64,000 nucleotides of DNA, from the NCBI GenBank assembly GCA_029783825.1, contig JAREIK010010524.1:18992-82991 (forward strand). Direction: 5' to 3'. How positions within the stretch are numbered: position 1 is the first letter of the stretch; each line of letters starts with the position of its first letter. The DNA is from Sapria himalayana. Taxonomy: Eukaryota; Streptophyta; Magnoliopsida; Malpighiales; Rafflesiaceae. Positions 36,819 through 50,720 of the stretch are shown piece by piece. Both the position numbers and the translations under genes were made by a program. Below the pieces are notes generated by a model. It was not told where the DNA came from and searched no databases. It worked only from the letters and a program-made list of their open reading frames with translations.

Positions 36819-39800
36819 ATGGAAGCCGATCCTGAATGGATGTACAAGGGTCGAATAGTGTATAGAATGTTCTCTAATGAATGGGGGGATAAAGTTGGTG
36901 AATTTGTTATCTTTTCTCTGAGACATCCTGAGTGTGTGAATGGTGGTAGAGATATAAGACATCCTTGCACTTTAGTTAAATGTCAAAATAAAATAAATTT
37001 GAATGTTGAGACTACGAAGTTGAATTTGTATAGAAATCATTTTATGGTGGATTACTATGGTTGGATATACCATGGTAAAAAGCAAGTCCATCAAAAATGT
37101 TCAAGTTCAATACGGGTGTCAGTAAGTGAAACTGATCAGATGGTCTCGGATAATATTAATCACACTAAATACCATAAAATAGTTTTTTATGATGTGGGTT
37201 CTAAATTCAACCTGAATGAGGAACCCAATGTCAAGGCAAGGAATTTATATGACATGATTTGAGCTGGAGAAAATCTGTATATGAAAGAAATTCTAAGCAT
37301 ACTCAACTTTCTGTAGCCATGAGGATGTTAGAAATAAAGTGTAGATAGAGGTGTTCACAGGCATGGTTTGATGATATGTCTAATTTCATTCAAGAATTGT
37401 TGCCACAAGATAATCTTATGCCAATGGATTTCTATAGCACGAAGAAGTTAGTTAGAGGATTGGGATAACCCATACAGGTCATTCAATGCTATCTGAACAT
37501 ATGTATGTTATACTGATGTGATGACATTGACCTTAATAGTTGTAAAGTATGTGTGCGTGCTCGGTACAAGCAAATAGTTAGGAGTTATGGAAATAGATTG
37601 TATATACGTTAGTTGAAGGTGTCGTATAAGAAGATGCACTATTTTCTAATAACACATAGGTTGTATAGATTGTATGCATCAACCACAACAGCTAATGAAA
37701 TGAGGTGGCATTCAGAGCATCATATGGAGGACGGTAAGATTTGTCACCCTTTTGATGCCCCTTCTTGGAAACATTTTAATGGGTGTTTTTTTGATTTTTC
37801 TTTTGAAGTTCAAAATGTAAGGCTAGGTTTATTTGCTAAAAGTTTTCAGCCATTTGTTCAATCTGGACAGTAATATTCTGTGTAGCCTGTGGTGGTGATG
37901 CCGTATAATTTTTCTCTCGACTTATGTATGAAGGAGGAATTTATGTTTTTGACTCTGTTAGTATCTGGACCAACAAATCCAAAGGGGAAGATAGATGTAT
38001 TCTTGAAACCATTGATAGCGGAGTTGAACAGTCTTTAGGGTGTTGGGGTTCAAACTTATGAAACTTCCAAACTGTAAAATTTTTAGATGCGCACTCCCCT
38101 CATGTGGGCGATAAATGACTTTCCAGCATATTTTATGATGTCTGGATGGAGTAAAACTAGCATATTGGCATGTCCACATTGTATGGAAGATTCTGATGCT
38201 TTTAGATTAATTAAGAGAGGAAAACAGTCGTGGTTGATAAGCATCGAAAGTTTTTGCTCATTAATCATTTGTATCGAAGTAACACAAAAGACATCATTAA
38301 GAATAGAAATGTTACTAAACAATTCCTGAGGGTTAGATATGGGGATGAAATTCTATAGGAATTGAATAATAGAGGCTTGAAAAGTTGATAGATGTTGATG
38401 TTGAGATTGTGAATGTAGCTATATCTAAGACTTGTGGGTGGAATAAGAGAAGTAATTTCTAGGATTTGCCCTATTCCCTTGAACACTTGCTTAGGCACAA
38501 TCTTGATGTTATGCATATCGAAAAGAATGTGTTTAAAATTATTTTCAATACAATGTTTAACATTCTAGGGAAAACTAATGACACTTACAAGTCAAGAGAT
38601 GAGTTGAATAAATATTATCGTCGTCCTCAATTTGCAAAAAATCTTGTGACCAATAAATACCATGATGTACCATTTGTTCTAAATAAATCATAGAAGAAGT
38701 TTGTGTTCTAGTGGGTAAAAAAATTTAGATTTCTAGATGGATATGCTTCTAATCTAGAGGGATGTGTGGATGCAAAAAAACTTAAGATGTTAGGCATGAA
38801 GAGTCATGATTGTCATGTATTCATGCAAATGTTGTTAATAATTGCTATTCGAGAATTCCTATCTAATAGAATATGGGAGCCGATAACCGAGATTTCTTTA
38901 TTCTTCAAGCAACTACCTTCTTCTTCATTAACCGATGAGGAGCTGAGGAATATTGATGAACAAATTTCTATTATCTAATGCAATCTTGAAAAAAATGTTT
39001 CCTCCTAGTTTTTTTTGACTCAATGGAATATGTTCTAGTGCACTTGGTTTACGAAGCTAGGATTGCTGGTTCTGTCCATTATCATTGGATGTATCCTCCA
39101 AAAAGGTAATATTAATTCACTAAACCTATTCTTTTCCTATATATTTATTTATATATACACATAAATGACTTGTAATTTTCACTAATCTTTTTATAGATAC
39201 TTGAGGAAAATAAAGCATATAATAATGAATAAGGCTCAGGTTGAATGTTCTATTTCAATAGGTTATATTATGGATGACGTTGTAAAATTTGCATCATTTT
39301 ATTTCAAAGAAGAAGATCCAACTCTTCCACTTAAGGAAAAGTGAAATGAGGTTTATCTTTATGACAATGTGGATAATGATATGTTTGAAATTTTCAAGCT
39401 TCTAGGTAAAGAAATTAGTACTGAAGGGAAAAGGTATGTAGCAGACTATGAATCTACTAGAGCTCATCTATATGTCCTAATTAATTGCCCAAAGGTTCAA
39501 CTATTCATTGAGTAAGTATTTCCTAAGAGTCAAATGAGATCTATTCAGCATGATAATTTACTATTTCCTAGCAATGTATCAATTATTTCGAATTTCTTTT
39601 TTTTACTGATTTTTTTACAGATAAACATAAAGAGTTTCCAAAAATGAATGACAAAACTATCGATGCCATGATGGAGCAAGAATTTCCATCTTTTTTTGAA
39701 AAATATGTAAGTTTACTTTTAATGAAAATCACAAAATAATTGTATTGTTCTAATAAAAATTTAAAATTGTAATCTAAACAATCCACTTAATTTTGATTAC

Positions 39801-40554
39801 ACGTTATAATCATGCAAATAAAATTTTCAATCATTATCTTTGAAGTATAGCATGAGGCTCCCTAAGAAAGGTTAGAATGTACAATGGTTACTGTGTGAAT
39901 AGTTTTAAATTTCCCACTAAATCATATGATAGTTACCGGGCAACAGATAATATGGGGGTATGCATTTAAGGATCCGTATACAATGAAATAGAATATGACT
40001 ATTATGGGACTCTGGTCTAAGTGATTGAGTTAGAATTTGAAGCCCTCCCAATTAAAAAAACTATGTTATTCAAATGTGAATGGTTCGACCCAACACCACT
40101 TGTTGGTATTGTTGTCCATCCTCGATATAAACTTTTCAATGTGCACCATAAAAAATGATTCAACAAGTATGAACCTTTTGTCTTAGCAGTACAAGCATCA
40201 CATGTTTATTTTTGTGAATATCTGGGTCAGACTGGTCCCAGAAAGGATTAAAAAGCTATGTGAAAGATCAAATCATGGGCTCAAATTGACACCCATGCAT
40301 CACCAAGAACTAATTACATAGAACCAACTTTAAAAAATGATGACAATGATGTTAAAATCGAAGCTGTGGTGGAGGACGAAGATGTCATTTTAGTCGCATC
40401 TTCTAAGATGTATACAAGTGGGAATGTAGATGTTGATGAAAATTTAATTGATCATGAGGAAGAAATGAGTGATGAAGAGGAGTTTGAAAATGATGTTACT
40501 ACATCTGAAGAAGAATTCGAACCAGATTTAGATGATTTTGATGAGAATGAGTAG
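36819..40554 (+). pseudogene. CACTA tnp2-like transposase pseudogene (Transpos_assoc, Transposase_21, DUF4218, DUF4216)
   Basis: Colinear blocks match plant CACTA transposases. The N-terminal Transpos_assoc domain (36819-37262) has WMYKGRI, FVIFSLRHPECVNGG and HPCTLVKCQN, starting at the ATG at 36819. The Transposase_21 core (about 37600-38250) has ANEMRWHSEH, HPFDAPSWKHF, NVRLGLFAKSFQPF and WAINDFPAYFMMSGWS. A DUF4218 region (38466-39330) has LLRHNLDVMHIEKNVFK, GMKSHDCHVFMQ and GSVHYHWMYPPKR. DUF4216 (about 39890-40270) has LFKCEWFDPTP and NKYEPFVLAVQASHVYF, followed by an acidic tail ending at 40554. Plausible introns are 39106-39196, 39512-39620 and 39707-39850. The frame shifts at least twice (between the N-terminal and core blocks, and near 38330-38460) and many stops interrupt it. 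It is inactive. Confidence 0.85.
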
Positions 40555-40622
40555 AGAGTTTTATGTTATTTTAAACATTAATCATTTTTGTTTATTTTCA
40601 TTACCTTATGTTTTTTTTACAG

Positions 40623-42213
40623 ATATGGCACGTGGATGAGGTAGAGGTGGCATGTTGTAAGGTCGTACCAGTTATGTATAGGCAGCATGACCTCTGATAT
40701 GCTTGAAACTAGTAGTGGGTAATGGGTGGATGAGATGCCACAACAGAAAGAAAATGTTATGAATGTACCACAGTAGCAGCATCAGCTGACTGATCCACAT
40801 AATGGTTCTGAGATTTTGATGAATGATCTAGAGACATCGAAGGGAGAGGAGGGAAAGGAGGGAAAGGATGGAGATGTTGGAGAGTCTTCCTCAAAGCACC
40901 CTACTAATGAGACTCATTATATTACTCAGTTTGATCCGACAATTGATAATCCATAAGATATAAAACTTAACAAATAATTTATTAATTTATTATTTTATTT
41001 CTTACTTCCTAATAAATTTTTTGTTACAGAATGAAGTTAGAGCTATCTAGTTCCATTTCTAGGGTTTTGAGGAGAATTTTCAGGAATTCTTTAAACCTAA
41101 TAGAAATAATTGGAAGTCACTCACACATAGAGACTAATTGATAATTTGGAGAGAAATTAAGGTAAATATTAATACCTAAAAATTTGTAACCTTTTATTTA
41201 TTCTTTTATTCACGGATTAAAATTTTTTTATTTTTAATTGCGGAAATTTTATAGGTGGACACAACCAAAGGAGGCAGTCAAAAGTGTGTTCTAAAAATAC
41301 GCTACCTGTAGGTATAAAGATACCGTGTATGAGATCAAAGATAAAGGGTTGAAAAAGAAATAAAAAGATTTGAGTGTGTCAGATCATGTTTTCAAGGAGT
41401 GGCGAAGTAGATAAAAAGATCCGGAGTATAGGAAGTGGTGTGATAAATACAGCATCAATAGTTGCTCAGAGTAGGCTGGGAAGCATAGTCGCATGTCTAC
41501 ACACACTTGTGGATCTCGTTCTATGCGTGAGCATGAATGAGCATTGGTTATTTCTAATTTATACTTTTTATGTTTATTAGTTTGTGAAATGTGTTCAATT
41601 ATGCCTAAATTTTATTTCTCATTAGGATTTTTATGTCAATAAAATTAACATATGTATTGTGTGTAATTATAGACACTCAAAGAGGGTAAGAAGCCCAGTA
41701 CTCCTCACTTATTCAAATACATACACATGAAGGCTCATGAAGATGAGACTTTCGTTGATAATAGATCTCATGCAGCAAAGGTAAGTTTCATTAATAAAAT
41801 TAACTCTTCTTTTATTTTGTTTGAATATAAATTAAAATACTTTTCATACATTTTTATTAGGCGAGATATGAGAAAATATTAGCTACTGTGACTAAAGCAT
41901 ATTCTTAGTCTACTTCAAGTTCATGTGGTGGTGCAACAGGTAGTTCTCATTCATTAGCTCCACCATTTGATATGAATCAGATTTGGTATACGGCTGTTGC
42001 TGGTAGGGAGAAGATTCCCATCTATGGCGTCAGTTCATCGACATCATCATTATACTTGCATAGACGACCAGATTATGAAGCTGAATTTTTATAACCAATT
42101 TCGAATTTGTTCTCGATGATGGAGGAATTTCAGGACATGACGCAAAATGCAATACAGTATTAGTTGGCCGATACCGAGTGATGCATGATTGACTATGAGG
42201 ATAATAGGGATTA
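40623..42213 (+). pseudogene. second CACTA gene, transposase_24-like (TnpA-type) pseudogene
   Basis: The ATG at 40623 begins MARG-stop-GRGG, the Gly/Arg-rich start usual for this gene but with nonsense changes. A low-complexity acidic region follows, then the conserved part in several exons: QPKEAVKSVF, CRYKDTVYEIK, KDPEYRKWCDKY, HTCGSRSMREHE, EGKKPSTPHLF and DETFVDNRSHAAK. The C-terminus has GREKIPIYGV, as in transposase_24 (PF03004) proteins. Introns are likely at about 41160-41254, near 41560-41670 and at 41781-41860 (GTAAGT...TTATTAG). Stops are frequent. The reading frame ends about 20 bases before the TCTA array. Its product would normally bind subterminal repeats and assist the tnp2-like transposase. 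Confidence 0.78.
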
Positions 42214-42729
42214 GATGTGTATGACTATCTATCATTTATATTTATCTATCTTGCTATCTATATGAATATCTGGGTATCTATCTATCTTTTTATTTATATG
42301 TCTATCAATCAATCTATCTGTCTTTCTGTCTATTTGTCTATCTATTTTTCTATCTATCTGTCTTAATTCCTTTCTACTTTTCTGTAAATCTATCTATAAG
42401 ACTATATGTTTATGTGTATATCAGTCAATCTATCAATATGTATAATTATCTATCAACATAGCTTTCTATCTATCTATATCTCTATATGTCTATTTGTCTA
42501 TCTATCTATCTGTATATCTGTCTATCTATATATATGTCTATATGTATATCTGTTTGTCTATTTACCCATCTATATATCTTTCTATTTTACTATCTATATA
42601 TATATATATCTATCTATCTGTCTATCTGTCTATTTGTCTATCTATCTATACGTTTATCTATATAATTATATATATATTGTCTGTCTAACTATCTATTTGT
42701 ATATTTTTCTATATGTCTAGCTATCCATC

Positions 42730-43330
42730 TATCTATTCATGTGTCTTTCTGTCTATTTGTCTATATGTTTATCTATCCATCTGTCTATCTATAAATATGT
42801 CTATATGTCTATTTGTATAACTAACTATCTATATGTCTATCTATCTTTTTGTCTATCCGTCTATCTGTCTATCTATTATTCTATCTATCTGTCTATCTAT
42901 CTATCTGTTAATCTGTCTATCATTTATATTTATATATCTATCTAGCCGTCAAAATGACTATCTAGGTATATGTCTATCTTTTTATCTATCTATCTATCTA
43001 TTTATCTGTCTATTTTTCTATCTATTTTCTGTCAATCTGTCTAACTTTAGATTTATATATCTATTAGACTATCTATCTATCTGTCTATTAGTGAAATTAT
43101 CTATTTATCTATCTATCTATCTCCCTAACTATCTATCTATATGTCTATCTGTCTATCTGCTTATCTACATATTTTCTAATCTCTATATTTGTCTATCTAT
43201 TTAGCTATTTATCCATAAATATGTCTATATGTCAATTTGTCTAACTATCTATCTATCTATCTAACTGTCTATCAGTATATATTTCTTTTTATCTATCTAT
43301 CTAGCAATCGATCTGACTATCTAGGTATCT
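42730..43330 (-). repeat. tandem segment of about 360 bp within the TCTA array
   Basis: The landmark CTATCTAGCCGTCAAAATGACTATCTAGG (ending near 42966) recurs as CTATCTAGCAATCGATCTGACTATCTAGG (ending near 43325), 359 bp later. The order of variant units around both copies is similar. Confidence 0.6.
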
Positions 43331-43743
43331 ATCTATCTTTCTATCTATCTATCTGTCAATCTATCTATTTGCCTATCTGCCTATCTATCTGTCTATCTAT
43401 ATATATGTATATCTATCTATCTATCTATATGCCTATACATCTATTTTTCTCTCTGTTAATCTATCTATCTTTATATGTGTCTATGTGCATATGTGTCTAT
43501 CTATCTATCTATTTATCTATTTGTCTACCTATATATCTGTTTATCTATCTTCTTTCTATTTTATCTAACTAACTAACTAACTATCTATCTATCTATTTAT
43601 CTATCTATCTATATATTTGCCTATTTGACTATCTATCTGTCTGTCTATTTATCAATCTATCAAATTGTTTATCATTCTATCTATTTATCTATATGTCTGT
43701 CTCTCTTTCTATTTGTCTATCTATGTTTATATCTGTCTATTTG

Positions 43744-43774
<31 letters not shown>

Positions 43775-45302
43775 GTATAAGTGTTTATCTGCCTATATGC
43801 ATATTTTCTTATCTATCTATATATCTATATATCTTTATATCTTTCTATCTCTCTATTTGCATATCTCTCTATTTGCATATCTATCTATCTATCATTATAT
43901 CTTTCCATCTACTATCTATCTTTCTATTTGTCTATGTATTTATATGTCTATCTGTCTTTGAATCTATCTATCTATCTACCTTTCTTTTATATATATATAT
44001 CTATCTGTCTATATATATATATATTTGTCTATCTATCTATTTGTATGTATTTCTATCTATCTATCTATCTATCTAACTATCTGTCTATGTGTCTATCTGC
44101 CTATCTATCTTTCTATCTATATGTCTATCTGTCTATTTGTCTATATATGTATCTATCGAATTATCTATCTATCTATTTGTCTAGCTCTCTATCTGTCTAT
44201 CTGTCTATTTATCAATCAATCTATCTATCTATCTGTCTATCTCACAAAATATCTATTTATCTATCAATCTATCTATATGTCTATCTAGCTATTAGTCTAT
44301 CTATTTATTTGTTTATATGTCTATATATTTCTTTATCTATCAATCAATCTATCTGTCCATCTATCTATCTATATATCTAATTATCTATCTATCTATCTAT
44401 TTATTATCTATCTATCAATATGTATATCAGTCTATTTTTCAGTCATTCAATCAATCAATCAATCAATCTACCTATTTATCTACATATCTATCTATCTTTT
44501 TATCTATATGTATATCTACCTTTCTTTTAATTTACCAATCTACCTAACTACCTATCTACCTATCTGTTTATCTTTCTATCTCACTATCTGTCTATCTATC
44601 TAATTATTTATCTGTTTATCTATTTATTTCTTTTTATATCTATCTACCTATCTATTTTTTTATCTGTCAATCAATCATCAATCTTTCAATCAATCTATCT
44701 ATCTATCTGCCTATCATCTATCTTTATGTCTATGTATCTATTTGACTATTTTTCTATCTATAAATCTATCAATTTGTATATCAATCTATATGTGTATGTC
44801 TATATGTCTATCTGTATAACTATCTATTTATCTTTTGATATATGTTTCTATCTATCTGTTTTTCTTTTGATCTGTCTAACTATCTAATTATTAATCTATG
44901 TATCTATCTATCTATCTTTTTGTTAATGTATCTATATAACTATCTATTTGTATATCTGTCTATCTATCTATATATATATATATATCTATCTGTCTATCTA
45001 TCTATTTATCTGTCTGTCTATCTATCTATCTATATATTTATCTATCTATTTGTCTATGCGTGTATCTGACTATCTATCTTTTTGTCTACCTGTCTATATG
45101 TCTATCTATCTATCTATCTATTTACTTATCTAGCTAGCTATCTATCTATCTTTCTATTTGTCTATCTATCTATCTGTCTTTCTGTCTATCTCTTTATCTA
45201 TCTATCTGTCTATCTATCTATCTGTCTATCTGTATATCTATCTATCAAAGAAACTATCTATCTGCCAATCTATCTATATGTCTATGTGTCTATATGTCTA
45301 TA

Positions 45303-45363
<61 letters not shown>

Positions 45364-45419
45364 GCCTTTCTACCTATATGTTAAATCTATATATATGTAT
45401 ATATGTCGATCTGTATATC

Positions 45420-45958
45420 TATCAATCTGTTTAACTATCTATCTACTTATTTTCTATTTGTGTATCTTTCGATATGTTTATCTATGTATCTATCTATCTG
45501 TCTATCTGGCTATACGTCTATATGTATATGTATATATCTACCTATCTATCTATCTATATATCTATTTGTTTGTCTGTCTGTCCAATTATCTTTTTTTTCA
45601 TATGTTTATCTATCGATCTATCTATCTATATGGCTATATGTCTATCTAACTATCTGTCTATGTGCCTATGTGCCTATCTGCATATCGACCAATCTATTTA
45701 TCTACCAATCTATCTATCTATCTATCAATATATATGTTTATCTATCTATCTGTCTGTCTGTCTATTTATCTATCTATCCTCTAGTCTATCTATCTGACGA
45801 TCTGCCTATCTATAATTCTATTTATATGTCTATATATCTATATGTGTATCTGTTTATATGTCTCTCTGTATAACTATTAATCTATCTATCTATCATTAGA
45901 TGTTTCATTTAATTTGTTTATCTATCTTTTTATCTATCTAATAATCAATCTATAAATA

Positions 45959-45998
<40 letters not shown>

Positions 45999-46205
45999 AT
46001 CTATCTATCTATATATCTATTTATCAGTCTAACTATCAATCTATATATCTATCTCTCTCCCTATTTCACTATCTATCTATGATTCTATCAGTCTATCTAT
46101 CTATCTTTCTTTCTTTCTATCTGTCTAACTATCTATCTAACTATATATCTATCTATTTGTCTATCTACCTATATATCTTTATGTTTATCTATCTATCTAT
46201 CTATA

Positions 46206-46238
<33 letters not shown>

Positions 46239-47494
46239 GTCTATCAATCTATTTTTCAATCTCTCTATCCCTCTATCTGTCTATCAATCTATTTAACTAG
46301 GTGTGTATATATATATATATATATATATCTATATATATATATATATATATATCTATATATTTGTTTGTCTACCTATCTATATATCTATATATCTATTTAT
46401 CTATTTATCTATCTTTCTATCTCTCTATCTATCTACTATCTATCTATTTATCTATCTATCTATCTAACTATCCATTTTTACATCATTCTATCTATCAATC
46501 TGCCTATCTATTTCTCTATGTATCTATCTATCTATAAATCTATTTATATGTCTATCTATATATCTATGTATATATATATATATGTCTATCAGTCTAACTA
46601 ACTATCTTTCTATTTATTTATGTGTCTATCTAGCTATTTGTCTATCTTCTATCTATCTATCTATGTATCTATCTATATTTCTATCTATATGTCTATCTGT
46701 ATATCTATCAATCTATCTATATGCCTATTTATTTATATTTGTATCCGTATATCTGTATATCTATCTATCTATATTGTCCGTCAATTTGTTTGTATATCTA
46801 TCTATCTTTCTATATATCTATTTATATGTCTATTTACCTACTTATCTATTTGTATATCTATCTATTTACCTATTTCCATATCTACCTATCTAACTATCAA
46901 TCAATCAATCAATCAATCTCTCTATCTTTCTAATTTTCTATCTGTCTATCTTCTAAACTATCTATCTATTTGCCTATCTGTCTATATATCTATTTATCTA
47001 TCAGTTTGCCTATCTTTCTTTATTTCTATCTATCTATCTTTATATCTATCAATCTATTTGTGTGTCTATTTGACTATTTGTCTATACTCTTATATGTCTA
47101 TCTATCTTTATGTCTATTTGTCTATCTATCTATCTATCAATCTATCTATTTGTCTATCTATCTTTCTACCTATCTATTAATCTGTCTATAATTTTATATG
47201 TCTATGCGTCTCTCTATAAATCTATCAATATGTCTAACTATCTATCAAACTATATTTCTATCTATCTATCTCTCTATATGTATATCTTTCTATCTGTCTA
47301 TCTACCTATATATCTATCTATTTATCTATCCATCTATCTGACTTTCTACCTATCTGTAAATCTATCTATATGTATATATGTCTATTTGTCTATCTATCAA
47401 TCTGTCTAACAATCTATTTACTTATCACTCTATTTGTGTATCTCTCGATATATCTATTTATCTATCTATCTGTCTGTCTATCTATCTATATGTT

Positions 47495-47553
<59 letters not shown>

Positions 47554-50188
47554 ATTTGCATATCTATCTATCTATATAGATATCTATCTATCTTTTTGTC
47601 AATCTATCTATTTGAATATCTATCTATCTATATATCCAATTGTCTATTTTTCTATGTGTTTATCTGTCGATTAGTCTATCTATCTATTTATTTGTCTATT
47701 TGCATATCTGGCAATCTATTTATCTATCTTTTGGACTATCTGTCTATCTATCTATTTGTTTATCTATTTATTTATCTGTATGTCTGTCTGTCTACCTATA
47801 TATTAGTTAATTTGTCTATATGTCTATTTATCTATCTATCTATTTGTCTGTTAGTCTTTCTATCTATCTATCTAATTATCTATCTATTTATAAATCATTC
47901 TATATATCTATATATCTATCTGTACAACTATCTATTTATAAATCTATCTATCATTCGATGTATATTTCTATCCATTTATCTAGCTTGTTATCTGTGTATC
48001 TGTCTAACTATCAATTTTATATCTATCTATCTATCTATTTATCTGTTTAACTATCAATCTATATATCTATATCTCTCTCTCTCTCCCTATCTAATATCTA
48101 TCTATCTATCTATTATTCTATCTTTTTATCTATCTATCTGTCTATCTATATAATTGTCTATCTATCTATTTGTCTATCTGCCAATCTATCTTTATGTCTA
48201 TCTATCTATCTTTAGGTCAATCTACCTACCTTTCTTTCTATCTATTTATCTATCTATCTATTTTTATATCTATCTAACTATCTATCTATCAATCTATTTA
48301 TCTATCAATATATTTATCTATCTTTATATCTATCTATATATCTCTATATATATATAATTATTTGTCTATCTATCTATCTATTTATCTGCCATTCTATCTC
48401 TTTATTTATCTACTTTTTATCTATCTATCTATCTATCTATATATTCATCTGTCTATTTATCAATCTGTATATCTATCTCTCTATTTATCTATCTATCTAT
48501 CTATCTATCTAGAATCTATCTATATGTCTATCTAACTATCTATGTATATATCTATGTCTATCGGTCTAACTATTTATGTTTCTATTTATCTATCTATCTA
48601 TCTGACTATTTGTCTATCTTTTATCTATCTATCTATCTATTTATCTATATATCTGTCTTTCTAACTATATGTCAATCTATATAACTATCAATCTATCTAT
48701 ATGCCTATTTGTTTATATGTCTATATGTTTATCTATCTATCTATCTTTTTATATATCTCAGAGTTTGTCTATTTGTTTGTCTATCTATCTGTCTATATGT
48801 GTATGTAACAATCTCTATATCTCACTATCTCACAATCTATATGTCTATTTATCTATCTATCTATCTCTCTATCTTTCTATTTGTATATCTATCTATCTTT
48901 CTATCTATTAATCTATCTACCTATTTGTTTTTATAAATATCTATCTATTTATCTATCTTTCTTTCTATCTATCTATTTTTATATCTATCTATATGTGTGT
49001 GTATTTGTCTATTTGTCTATCTATCTATCTGTTTATTTATCAATCTATCTATATGTCTATTTATTTTTCTACCTATCTATTAATCTATATATAAACTTTT
49101 TTTGTCTATGTCTATCTATAAATCTATCAATATCTCTAACTATCTATCTACCTATCTTTCTATCTGTCTATCTCATTATATGTTTATCTGTCTATCTGTC
49201 AATCTGCCTATCTGAATATCTAATTTTTTTTATATCTATCTATTTTTATATCAATCTATGTGTCTATATGTTTATATTCTACTATCTATCTATTTGTCTA
49301 TGTGTCTATCTATCAATCTATATATTTGCCTTTTTTTATCTATTTAACTTTCTATTTGTTGATCTATCTATCATTCGATCTGTCGATTTATCTGCCTATA
49401 AGTCTATCTACCTATCAATCAATCAATCTATCTATCTGTCTATTCGTCTATCTATCTATCTCGGTATTTGTGTGTCTATCTATTTGTCTATCTATCTATC
49501 TATCTGCCTATCTGTCTATGTATTTATCTATCTATCTGTCTATCTGCCTATCTGTCTATCTGTTAGTCAATATATTTGTCTATGTTTCTATCTATCTATC
49601 TATCTACCTCTTTGTGTATCAGTCTATATGTCTTTCTGTCTATCTATCTATTTTTATATCTATCGATCTACCTATCTATCTATCTATCTAATTATCTATC
49701 TATTAATCTATCTATCTATCTATTTGTACATCAGTCTATTTTTCTATAAGTCTATCTATCTGTATATATGTATATCTATTAATCTAGCTATCTATCTATC
49801 TGTCTATCTTTTTATCTACCTATTGGAATATCTATCTATGCATTTATATATTTATTTGTTTATCTATCTTTCTGTCTATCTATATATTTATCTACCTTCC
49901 TATCTATATGTCTATTTGTCAATCTATCAATCTATGTAACTATCTATCTATCTATTTGTCTGTCTATCTATCTATTTGTCTACTATCTATCTGAGTATCT
50001 ATCTATAAATATGTCTATATGTTTATCTATCTATTTGTGTGAATGTTTATATGTATATATGTGTAACTAACAATCAATAGGTGTATTTATCTAATACTAT
50101 ATATATATTTAAATCTATCTATGTTTTAACTATTAATATATATATCTATTTATCTATCTATCTATCTATCTAATGTCTAAATATCAAG

Positions 50189-50224
<36 letters not shown>

Positions 50225-50251
50225 CTATCTATCTAACTATCTATCTATTTG

Positions 50252-50282
<31 letters not shown>

Positions 50283-50327
50283 GTCTATCTGTCTATCTAT
50301 CTATCTATCTATCTATATATCTACTAG

Positions 50328-50358
<31 letters not shown>

Positions 50359-50720
50359 ATATGTCTATTTGTCTATCTATCTATCTCTCTATCCATCTGT
50401 CTGTCTATCTGTCTATCTACATGTTTATCTTTGTCTATCTATATGTCTATTGTCTATTTGTCAATCTATATATCTGCATATATGTCTATCTGTCTATCTG
50501 TCTATCTGTCTATCTATAAATTCGTTTATCTATCTATATGTCTATCTGTCTTTATACCAATCCGTAAATCATACTAAAATCATATATGTTCATGTGTCTA
50601 GCTATAAATCTATCAATATGTCTAATTATTTTTCGACCTATCTTTCTATCTGTCTATCTCTTTATATGTATATATATCTATCTGTCTATCTTCCTATCAG
50701 TCTATATGACTTTTTGAATA
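45420..50720 (-). repeat. kilobase-scale higher-order repeats within the TCTA array
   Basis: The landmark CTATAAATCTATCAATAT, followed by TCTAACTATC and then TTTCTATCTGTCTATCTC, occurs at about 47214, 49116 and 50602 (spacings 1,902 and 1,486 bp). ACTTATTTTCTATTTGTG at about 45445 recurs as ACTTATCACTCTATTTGTG at about 47420 (1,975 bp). TTTGTTGATCT with CTATCATTC recurs at about 49355 and 50846 (1,491 bp). The register is less regular than in the left half. Confidence 0.6.

Larger units (their letters stand above)
33508..42220 (+). mobile_element. decayed autonomous-type CACTA (En/Spm) transposon, left end to second gene
   Basis: It starts with CACTACAAAAAATTAAAAG at 33508, immediately next to the TCTA array. 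Subterminal repeats, an AT-rich tandem-repeat zone and two transposase-related pseudogenes follow on the plus strand, the standard layout of plant CACTA elements. No matching right end is found before the TCTA array resumes at about 42221. Either the right end has been lost, or the CACTA right end at 57370 closes the element. The bases next to the two ends are TTT in both cases, compatible with a 3-bp target duplication, but the subterminal repeats of the two ends differ. Confidence 0.8.

Noticed and set aside
37958..38516. Minus-strand open frames opposite the transposase core.
   Set aside because: They are shadows of the plus-strand tnp2-like pseudogene, whose conserved blocks are clear.
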